Source: Mytilus californianus
Taxonomy: Eukaryota > Mollusca > Bivalvia > Mytilida > Mytilidae
DNA: 64,000 nt
Direction of reading: 5' to 3'
Assembly: GCF_021869535.1 (NCBI RefSeq)
Contig: NW_026262701.1
Coordinates: 44,395,278 to 44,459,277, forward strand
The notes under the pieces are model-generated. The model searched no databases and was not told the origin of the DNA. It saw only the letters and a list, made by a program, of their open reading frames with translations. Both the position numbers and the translations under genes were made by a program. Below are positions 10,390 through 22,300 of this stretch, piece after piece (the stretch's first letter is position 1; each line of letters opens with the position of its first letter).

Positions 10390-13300
10390 CTTTTTTGCAC
10401 CTGTCTTACGTCAGGAACCTGTAGCCTTTGTTACTTTTGTGTTTTTTTAAGTTTTGATTCATTTGTATGTTTCCTACTCAATCCGAGTTAAGTGTGGCGT
10501 CCATTTCGCTGAACTAGTTTACATTATTGTTCAGGGGCCAGCTGACGCCCACAGGATTTTCCCGCTGCGTTAAAGACCCATTGGTGTTCTCCGGCTGTTT
10601 TCTGCTCTTTGATCGTGTTGTTGTCCCTTTGACACATTCCCTGTTTCTATTCTCTATACTATTATAACATGTACTTACACATTATATCGTTGAAAGATTT
10701 AGGTTTAGATTTCCATATAACACCAATCAGATATAGTGGTATACCAGTAAAAAATAATACCAGAGCCATTCCTGTCCTGGTGGGCTCTGTTATTACACAG
10801 ATTAGTAACATCACAAAATTTATCACTAACATAACAATAGGAAGAGCAATATTCACCTGAAAACATAAAATTAAAACATTTGTGTTTTCTATTAGTGTCA
10901 TTTTTTGTAAAGGTGTCAATTTTGCCAGCCCCCAAAAGAAAAGAATGCCTTCTGAGTATAAAGAACCAAAAGGGATATTAGAAACCCTAATCAAAGCGAG
11001 TCAGACATCACCACTAAATAAACATGAACAGACAACCATCTTATCAGGGCTGGAAGCCTTTATAGGAACGTCGGGATTAACCCTTTAATTTTGTTGAATT
11101 CTGGATTTACCCTTTTCAGGACTCGGAATTAATGACTAATTTTTTTTGGATCTAGAAATAACACTTTTTTGGGGGGGGGGGATTTGGGGATGAAACGACC
11201 TTAAAACATCCTTCTCTTATTGCAAATTACATACATAAACAAACTCCACTGAAGTCAGATGCTAAAGTGTAAGAAGTTTCCCTATCACAAATTGAAAAAG
11301 TTAACTATGTTAAAAAAAAAGTTTAATAATTACAATCTTACTATGAACAAATAAAGTAGGATATAACTACTTCCTCAAAAACCAGAAAGTCTCAATGCCA
11401 TTTATATTTGGATACTGTAAATTCAGAAATTATTGCGAGGTTTTTATTAATGCGTATAATGCGACTCGTTTAGTATCGCAATAATAAGAACTCGCATTTA
11501 GATAGCTAAACCATTGATCTATATGTAGATTTTTCTATAATCGCAATAATTGAACTCGCATTCTTGTCAATTTTTTAAAAATCGCAATAATAAATGCACG
11601 CAATAATATCTGAATTTACAGTAATTGTATTACAGCCGATTGCATTGAGCGTGTAGGTATGTGTAATATCTTTGGTTAGCTTGCTTGCTAGCTGAACCGT
11701 GAAGTCATCATTAGGTAAGGTTAAACTAACCTCCTTTCGAAGTAGCCTAGTCCTACAGACAGATAGATTGGTTATCTGTCGGACTAGTCTACTCCTAAAG
11801 GAGGGTAGTTTACCTGACCTAAGAATGACTTCACGGTTCAGCTAGCAAGCAAGCTAACCAAAGATTTTACCTTTAACTACACACTCAATGCAATCAACTG
11901 TAAAATAAACTGAAAGAGGGGAATATAAAGAGAGATTTTTACATAAGAATATATGGTTTCCCCTATTCTTCAAGAAAAACTTAAATAAACTTAAAAAAAT
12001 AAATATTTTGAGGCTCCCACTGATATTTAGTAAACTTGCCGTTTGGAAACCTAAAGGACTATGGGTAATTTCATTGTTCGCACCCCAAAGTGAAATTGGA
12101 TTAATCATTAGATTAATTTCCATTGTTTAAACCAATCAAAACGTTTTGGAGTATGCTTTCGAAAATATTACCAACAATACTTTACCCACATGTCTTTCAA
12201 AAATTAGGTCATAATGTTTAAGGAACTTTTTATTACTCATTTTTCATTCAAAACCCAATTTAATCCTTAATCAACTTCACAGAAAATTAACTAAATAGTA
12301 AAGAATCAATTACAAAGAAATGAAAGAAACCATATCATATAACAATCAACAATAAAAAGAGATCCCCCTGTTTTTTTGTGGGGTTTGTGTTGCTTTGTCT
12401 TTTGTGGCACCTGCCATGTTGCTCAAGTAAGTACAAAACCGGTGATAAGTCTAATTCTGTAGGTCATATTCAGGGAAAGGACAGGATTGTCGTTATAAAG
12501 ATTGGAAAATATCGGTCATCTCTATGAAACAGATATTCCATAACAGTCAACCAATTCATGATGGTATCCGTCAGATGATTTCAACTTCACCACTTGGAAC
12601 TCTTGGTTTAATAGCTCCCTTGTGAACAGGTACCCTGACATGAACTGACAATTTTCATTCTTATTTTGACATTCAAGCACTCGAAAATGCCAGTGAAAAT
12701 GGTTAGCATTATAAATTCTTTGGTATTTTATAATCTCATACATTATATTTTCATGGGTTGTTAGTTGAATTTGTTGATATTCGAGCAAGAAACTTGATAG
12801 AAATTATTTCATATTAACATACTAATGATCTTATCATTAAAATATTACCAATACTTACTTTATAAGGCCGTTTCATTTCAGGGCGGTACCTTCGTAGATA
12901 CAGTAATGCTGACAAGACCATTAAAGTCATTATAATAGAGAATACTTGTATGTACTCAATAAACAGTACTAATCCACCACTAAACAGCAGAAATAATGCA
13001 AGAAATGTCTGGAAAAAAATATGACTGATAATCCATGGATACAAGATGTTGAAACCAAAAAGCAAACAAATAAATAACTCAGATTCATAATGGGTAGAGG
13101 AATTTGAGCATTCATAATAAGTATTAAAGTGATTCAAATAAATCATCAAAAATGGTGAAGATCCGTAACTGACCTACTTGCAATTGTCTTCCTGTGTTTG
13201 TTTGTGGTTTTTTGGCATTATTTTGATTTTGATTGTGACTGATTGAAGTCTGTTCAACTGTTCCAATATTAATGGTACTGTAAATTCAGAAATTATTGCG

Positions 13301-16300
13301 AGGTTTTTATAAATGCGAAAAATGCGACTGTTTCAGTATCGCAATAATAAGAACTCACATTCTGATATCTGATGCATATATCTGTATGCAGCGTTTCCTG
13401 AAATCGCAATAATTAATCTCGCATTTATGTCCATTCTTCAAAAATCGCAATAATAAATGCACACAATAATTTCTGAATTTACAGTAATTGCTGTTATCAC
13501 TTTTTTGTATTATTACTTTATTTGAACTACATGTTTTTTTTGTATTTGTAACTTCCCTTTTTTCATTACTGAAGGCTGTGCATTTTAAAAGATGTTTAAT
13601 TTCACAAACTCTGTTGCTTATGAGTGACTTTTTTAATGGAAATTACTCCATGTTAATTTTTTAGACTGTAAATTCAGAATTCTAAGTACGCAATTTTTTT
13701 TATATTTATTGATAGTCTTCAACAGTTATCAACAATGCGAGATCCCATCAATGTGTGATTTTAATGTTGCTACTGAATAATAAGAGGTCAGATGAACTTG
13801 TCAACCCTGACTATTTGATTGCGCCTGTCCAAAAGCAGATATCAAATGGTCAGAGGTTGTCTTTGCTTTGTTGCTTCAATTACAGCCATTGTCAATGTTT
13901 TGGCATTTGTTCTCATGGATTGGCTTTATATATAGTTCTTTACACACAACTTTATGGACCTTTGGTGGTCTCTATTTTAGGTCATAATGGAATAAAATTG
14001 CAATGTGTTTCAGTTTTGTTTTACTCATTTTATTTGGAAAATTGTCTCATAGACATCTACCTATATCTTTTCATATTTTTTTAAAGTTATAGTGCATGTC
14101 ACAAAGTCTAACAATTTCATTAAGTACCCTGAATTCTCACTTTAATGATCTTAAAAAAACATATATAATGACAATGTTTCAGATAATAAATGAAAACTGA
14201 AGTCATGACATTGTATATACTAAAATTTTAGACTTTAAGCAATCATAAATTATACCTATCATAAAATTCAACAACTTACAATATTATACTTTGGACAAGT
14301 TAGAATAGAGAATGGAAACAGGGAATGTGTCAAACAGACAGCAACCCGACCAAAGAGCAGAAAACAGCCCAAGGTCACCAATTGGGTCTTCAACCCGTTG
14401 AGGAAATCCTGCACCTGAAGGTGGGCTTCAGCTGGCCCCCTAAACAATAATGTATACTAGTTCAGCGGTAGTCCAGATCATCTCTGTCCATTTAAGAGAG
14501 TACTGGTTTATTCTAATCTATTAGTAAAACTTACTATTGCTAAGATAGCTGCCCATGGTGTCAGAAATGTGGTTTGCAACGTACCAAAAATAGAAGGAAA
14601 ATGTCCATTTCTAGCTCCAGCAAATAAAACTCTGAAATGTTACATCTTGTAAAATCAATGTACATCAAAATGAAAATAGTATGTCTTGATTGGATATCCA
14701 TTGTTCAGGTGCTGTCAATCAATACTAAAGTTAAAACTTAAAATGATTTTTAAAAAGATTTATGCATCAAATAATCTTGAATGAGAAAGTGTGTCTCTTT
14801 GTAAAAATAAAAAAAATGCATTAGTCACCAATGAAAACTATTACATTACAATGCTCGTTGAGATTCAAATAACATATCTTAACATACTTTTTTAAAAAAA
14901 TTTTACACTACTGTTTCAGGTTAAGGTGAAGTTTGGCGCCTGTTAAAACGTTTAAACCCGCTGCATTTGTATGCACCTGTCCTTATTCAGGAGCCTGTTG
15001 TTCAGTGGTTGTAGATTGTTGGTGTGGTTCATAAGTGTTTCTCGTTTCTCGTTTTTTAAATAGATTAGACCATTGGTTATCCTGTTTGAATGGTTTTACA
15101 CTAGTCATTTTGGGGTCCTTTATAGCTTGCTGCTTGGTGTTAGCCAAGGCTCCATGTTGAAGGCCGTACTTTGACCTTTAATTGTTTACTTTTTACACAT
15201 TGTGACTTGGATGGAGAGTTGTCTCATTGGCACTCATACCACATCTTCTTATTTATAATTAATGAAAGGTATATAGCATAAAATTTCTTTTCATACCTTG
15301 AATGTCCCATTATTGATGCATTAAGTACACCAATACAACATAATCCTACCAATATTGTTATCACTGGAGTGAGAGGTCCATAAAAATTCTGCATAAATAA
15401 CTAAAATACAAGAAAATATTGCTTAGAATGAAAATTTATACATTAAAATAATAATGGTGAAGGTATAATTTGGGACCCATTCGGCTCTTAAATCAAATAT
15501 ATCTTTAAATTTAGCGTTTTTGATTAGTTTATATTATGCAATAACTTTTTAAATTTCCATTCACTTATCTATTTTTGTTAAAAACATCTTCTGTTTGCAG
15601 TTTACAGAAAGAGAGTAAAACAGCACACAAACTATCAACTGTTTGATATACATATGATGAGAAATAATATCCAGCACATCCATAGTGTCGGAGAAAAGAT
15701 ATTTACTCATATATAAGCGTAACTGCATGATTTTCTCTCTGTGTTGAAAACCCATTGGTGGCCTTGTGCAGTTTTCTGTTCTGGTTGGGTTGTCTCTTTG
15801 ACATATTCCCCGTTTCAATTCTCAATTTTTATTATTTATTGTGAAATGCTGGGGGAAATTTTTTTGGCAGACTTTTATATCAAAATATTACTTAAATAAG
15901 CCATAGCTGGAAGGATGTTACCGAAAGACAGCAGTAAGCGATAATGGTATCATATAATTCAAGACAAATTGATTGCAATATACATAACAAACTCCTACAG
16001 TGGGATATAACAAGTTTGTACATGTACATATATATTTTTTTAACTGTTTTGTGTTTTGCTTTTTTACTGTTTACTCTGGAACTTATATAACTTACAACTG
16101 CAACAGCATCAGATCTCAGTAGTTCTGTTGGACTCAGAACAGTAAAGAAGGCCACATTGGTTAATATGTATACTATCATTACTATAAAAAATGTGATATA
16201 AACTGCTCTGGGTAAATCCCTGTGAAAACAAAAAATGACATTTTCTTAAATCAAGTAAAATAATAAGAAATCAATGAAAAAGAAATTACAATATAGGTGA

Positions 16301-19300
16301 CAACATTCCATGATGTCTTAGACAGGTTCATGTGATTGGATGAAAAAAGATACAATATTGAAATATACAATATATTGATAAAAACTTTAAATTATGATTC
16401 TTTTCATTTTTTTTTAGTTTCTTCTCTCTATAAATAATATTTTAAAATAACGTTAACGGTTGAGTCCTTAAAAGTCAGGGTAGACCATTTTCTGAAGTTG
16501 TGATTCTCAATAATATCCATAAAGACTGGTCACTGGCCATAGACATGTTATAAAAAGTTTCAAAAAAAATTGCATGGCCAAAATAGTGAGTCGATGAAAA
16601 TCCTTAGTGTGAACTCTGTAAATACCTTATCCTGTATAAAAATTCAATAGAAACTGACCTTGCTGGATTTTTAGTCTCTTCCATTAAACTACTAATAACC
16701 TGCCTGAAATTTAAAATGCATATTTAGAATTATGAACTATGAACTAAACTTAGAAAAAGGCTGAAGATGAATCAAACTTAATATCATATATTATAAAACA
16801 AAAATCGTGAGATTATCACTTAAACTAGGTATTTCTAAGAAGGCTCGTCCTGAACAAGCATAAAATATTTGCCACTGGATGTCAAGCAACCAACGATCAA
16901 TCAATCAATCTAAGAAGGTATAATTTTAAGAATACTTGATCAACTGTAATAGCATTCCTAACTGTATTTCTTTTTTGGAAGAATTCATAATTAGCATGAC
17001 TGAAAATATCATTATTGGTGAAAATTTATTGAGAAAGAATTACAACAGTTAGAATAGTCCATCTTGTTTATTTTTTCTGACTTTCTTTTTCCTTTATCAG
17101 TCAACACTCTGCCTTTTAACCTTGAACTCTTCACACAATTCTATTTTGACAGAACGTACATCATTAATCAGCTGATTGAAAAAGGTACAAGCATTAAAAG
17201 TTTGATAGTTATCAGCAATGAACTAATCTATAACAGTTTTGAAATTGTATGGTATGATAAAATTGTGTGGTCAAATATCTGCAAATTTCACTTAAATTAT
17301 GTGTTTTTACAACTTTTATAAGAAAATAATTGCTTTGAGGTGGGTTCTGCAAAATAATCTAAGCGCTACAGTAATTGTTTTCAACATAATTTTGGATGAG
17401 ACGGATAGAGCAGATAGATCAGAACCTGATGAACAGTTTTACCCCGTCAGATTTGCTCTAAATGCTTTAGTTTCAGAGATATAAGCCAAAATCTGCATTT
17501 TATCCCTATGTTCTATTTTTAGCCATGTCTGCCATGTTGGTTGGAAGGAGGGGTCATCGGACACATTTTTTAAACTAGATGCCCTAATGCTGATTGTGGC
17601 TAAGTTTGGTTAAATTTGTTTCAGTAGTTTCAGAGGAGAAGATTTTTGTAAAAGATTACAAAAATTTACGAAAAATTGTTAAAAATTGACTATAAAAGGA
17701 AATAACTCCTTAAGGGGTCAATTGACCATTTTGGTCATGTTGACCTATTTGTAGATCTTATTTTGCTGTACATTATTGCTGTTTACAGTTTATCTCTATC
17801 TATAATAATATTGAAGATAATAACCAAAAACTGCAAAATATTCTTAAAATTACCAATTCAGGGGCAGCATCCCAACAACGGGTTGTCTGATTTGTCTGAA
17901 AATTTCAGGGCAGATAGATCTTGACCTGATAAACAATTTTATTCTGTCAGATTTGCTCTAAATGATTTGGTTTTAGAGATATAAGCCAGAATCTACATTT
18001 TATCCCTAAGTTCTATTTTTAGCCATGGTGGCCATCTTGGTTGACGGACCGGGTCACCAGACACATGTTTTAATTTAGAAACCTCAATGATGATTGTGGC
18101 CAAGTTTGGTAAATTTCGGCCCAGTAGTTTCAGAGGAGAAGATTTTTGTAAAAATTAACGATGGACGCCAAGTGAAGAGAAAAGCTCACTTTTTTTTTTA
18201 AAGAAAAAAACATCTACAAACTAAAGAAAAATCTTTGATTTTATTTAAGCCCTTTAAGTAGATGGGAAGTATCAGATAAATAGATTGAAGACTAATCCCA
18301 ACCTGCTCAACTATTGGATACTGTAAATTCAGAAATTATTGCGTGCATTTATTATTGCTATTTTGTCATTTTGCGATATTGAGAAAAATCCTGTTTAATT
18401 CATATAAAAAATTTCAAAATGCGAGTTTAAATTATTGCGATCATAACCCTGTCGCATTTTTTGCAATAATAAAAACATCGCAATGATTTCTGAATTTACA
18501 GTAATTGGATACAAAAAAATAATAATTGGTACTCTGACATCCACAAAAAGGGCTTTTAGATTGGTTTAAAATCAAATTTCAAAATACTAACCAACCTCCA
18601 TATGAAAAAGTAGAGAAGAATGCAGCAAATGATATACTTCCCAAGTCTGTCTTAGAGTTGGCCATGATGTTCTCAAAATGATCTGTTTCACCTAAATAAA
18701 AATAAATTCAATGCCATCTTGGTCATTTAAATACAATGAAGTCTATCTAAACTGGACCCTCTGACTTAAGATTCTGACAGTTTGGATTAAACCAATGACT
18801 AGTTCACACAGGTTAAATTACTGGAATACTCACTAAATATCCTTACTATTGCTCATAAGGAAGTGTAATTTAAATAAGTTTCTAATTTATATACACCAGA
18901 GCTTTTGAAGTATTTTTGTCAGGCAATGGGTCTCACAGACTTGTCTCTTTACTTTTATATCTAATATCTATTTCCAAACCTAGTATAAATCAATTCATCA
19001 AGGTCAATGAATTAACAGATCATTGTAGTATGCATTTTCTTTTTAGTTGAATACCACATAAATTAATAAAATATTAATAAAGTTACCTCGTGCCAGCTGT
19101 ATAACTCCACAAATGACAATTAAGAGTAGTCCTGCTACCTTGGTTGATGACAGAAATGTTTGTACCTTGGTTACGTACTTCATATAGACACCATTTAAGG
19201 CCACAAATGTCACTGTAGGAAATAAAAAAGTAAATTATATTATACTATTACATATTGAACTGCTAAAAACCATGGTGTTAGTACAAAAGTAATGTCATGC

Positions 19301-22300
19301 TCTTTGTTACATTGTAATCTTTAGATGCAATATGAAAAAAGGCGATGTTGGGTTTTCAATGCAGTTTTCATCAATGAGACAGCAACCTAATAACACATAA
19401 ATAACCAAAAGTCATACATGACAAATAGATGGCAACATACAGCTTTCAATAATAGACAGTCATCTCTATTTAAAATCAAAGAGCTGAAAGCTCTGAGGAA
19501 AGATGACGCCACTGTCTCTAATATTGTGATATTTTTTATGCAAGTCTTGATTTTCACATACCGTAATAAGTTTAACATTGCAACATGTCTCGTAAGCATA
19601 TAATTGATATTCGTATATGTGTCTGTTTTTTCAGTACAAATGAATAGGTCAAGACTACCTGAATGATCTACAGTATCCAATTACTACTGGTTGGTTTTTT
19701 TTTATATAAATAAATAGGTCAAGACTACCGGAATGATCTACAATATCCAATGACTACTGGCTGTTCTTTTGTACTAATAAAAAGGTCAAGACTATTTGAA
19801 TGATCTACAATATCCAATGACTACTGGCTGTACATATAAATAAAGACTACCTGAATGATCTAAAGTATTCTAAGTAATGTGATTTTTTTCTTGCAATTAC
19901 ATTTTTCTAAATCAAGAATATAGACTACTAGTATCCTTTTCAAACCAAATGATTATGAAGAGCCTGTTGTTAGCAAGCTCTTATACCCCACATACTCATT
20001 AAATAAGTTACTAGTGACCTAGTTATTTCTGTTACTTGAAGCAAATTATATTTCTGTATATTTAGACAATAGAATTATATTGTTTTACTAGTTTTATTTC
20101 ACCTTGAAGATTAGACAAATAGGGATACTCCTTCGATTTTTTATTTCATGTCAGTCAGGTCGCTTTATATGAAACTTGAAACCACTTCTCTGCCATATTG
20201 TTATTTTATAACAACTCTGCCCTTGACCATGTTGACCCATGTAATTGATATTCATTCTTTAACCATATATCATAGTCAGTTAGTTTTTGATTTTGCACTC
20301 CCACACCACCTTTCATGTCTGTCAGGTCAAATGTCTGTCTCCATTTAACATGTTTAAGTTAATGACATTGAACAATCATGGTATTTAAAAATTTCAATAG
20401 TGATAATTCTGTTCTCGTGGGTCACCATATATTCAACTTGGGTAGCATTCCAGTTATTGAAATTTGTGTCAGATTAGAACAATGATCTAGATCTTTAGGA
20501 ATGGATCTTATAATTTAATATGGAGCCATAGTATTGGACCCCTACACGGTAACAAAAAAAAAATAATCTTGAAAGGATACAATGTCAAGCGGCAAAATCT
20601 ATCACCAGATATTACAAGTTAAAAGAGGATGGACGGGATACGTCTCTAAAATGCTTGCTGAACTGGAACTACAGCAAGATCTCCAGACAAGACGAACAAA
20701 GCGTTGAAGCCAGAAGTTAATATTTATGTAAAAAGTAGTTGAGGGGCTGATTCCCACTATTGAACCATACTGTCATTCTATAATATCATTGCGTAAGTAT
20801 TTCTGTATTGGACTTGTTATTGGTCCATGTCTTGGGTGTATTGGTCTGAGGCGAAGCGGAAGGCCAATACTGCTGGCCGAGGACCAATAATAAGGCCAAT
20901 ACAGAAATACACGTAATAGTATCTTTATTAATTAACTACGGTACAGTGTTACAATATTTTTTTTATTTCATTTCACAAGAGATAAACATTTATACCTTGA
21001 AGTGGAACTATCCAAATCTCAGTTTCCTTTTATAAGATGCAATATCTAATGATTCGGTAACAAAAAAAAAATAATCTTGAAAGGATACAATGTCAAGCGG
21101 CAAAATCTATCACCAGATATTACAAGTTAAAAGAGGATGGACGGGATACGTCTCTAAAATGCTTGCTGAACTGGAACTACAGCAAGATCTCCAGACAAGA
21201 CGAACAAAGCGTTGAAGCCAGAAGTTAATATTTATGTAAAAAGTAGTTGAGGGGCTGATTCCCACTATTGAACCATACTGTCATTCTATAATATCATTGC
21301 GTAAGTATTTCTGTATTGGACTTGTTATTGGTCCATGTCTTGGGTGTATTGGTCTGAGGCGAAGCGGAAGGCCAATACTGCTGGCCGAGGACCAATAATA
21401 AGGCCAATACAGAAATACACGTAATAGTATCTTTATTAATTAACTACGGTACAGTGTTACAATATTTTTTTTATTTCATTTCACAAGAGATAAACATTTA
21501 TACCTTGAAGTGGAACTATCCAAATCTCAGTTTCCTTTTATAAGATGCAATATCTAATGATTCGGTGCCGTTTGACTACTGGCCGAGAACCAATAATAAG
21601 GCCAATACAGAAATACACGTAATAGTATCTTTACTAATTAACTACAGTGTTACAATATTTTTTTTATTTCATTTCACAAGAGATAAACATTTTTACCTTG
21701 AAGTGGAACTATCCAAATCTCAGTTTCTTTTTATAAGATGCAATATCTAATGATTCGGTGCCGTTTGAAGTATCTTCAGCCTTTTCTCATCTGATGAATT
21801 TTTCTACCCTTTCCAGTCACTATAAAGTGTTACAACTTTAATTTAGACACAACACATAAATAGTAATTGGAAAGGTACTGCCATTGCATGTGTAATGCAA
21901 ATATATTTTTAAAAAAATAATGTAAGAGTTGAAATTGATACAACTATCCATAAGCCAATTGACCAACGAACGAAGATTTGCACAATTACAGAATGCATAT
22001 GCCTGGTTCGGGTTTAAAAATAAACGACCGTTTAAATACAAAACATGAGAAGCGACAGTAAACAGTAAAAATCGATTTGTACCATCGACATGATGAAATT
22101 ATGAGGTCGTCAAGAAATGAACTTTGTGATAATTTACTCGTTCCCCAAACCTGAAATAATCCCATCGTCTACTTTCAAAATGCTTTTTAAATGAATGGGC
22201 CCGTCTTTAACCTAAAATATATGCCATACTGAACGTTTCAGCTTGTTTATGGTGAGTAAACTTGCGTCTTACAAACAACTGTTTACTTTCAGTTTGAGTT

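Larger units (their letters stand above)
20547..21562 (+). repeat. Perfect 508-bp tandem duplication
   Basis: Copy 1 is 20547-21054 and copy 2 is 21055-21562. By eye the two are identical, including a 10-A run. A third, partial and diverged copy of the right-hand ~190 bp continues at 21578-21768. The unit holds a LINE reverse-transcriptase relic and an inverted repeat. Identity suggests a recent event or an assembly duplication. Confidence 0.9.

Noticed and set aside
11171-11181. 11-base G run as a structured regulatory element
   Set aside because: Only one long G run with a short GGGG nearby, which is not a credible four-run quadruplex. It may be a simple homopolymer or a sequencing artefact.
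13755-14084. 109-codon plus-strand frame in SLC7 intron 7
   Set aside because: Starts with a non-ATG codon in AT-rich DNA. Leucine- and cysteine-rich, with no domain pattern I can name.
15892-16095. Extension of the exon 5 frame beyond 16096
   Set aside because: A consensus donor GTAAGT lies at 16095, the next exon joins in phase, and the extension matches nothing in SLC7 proteins.
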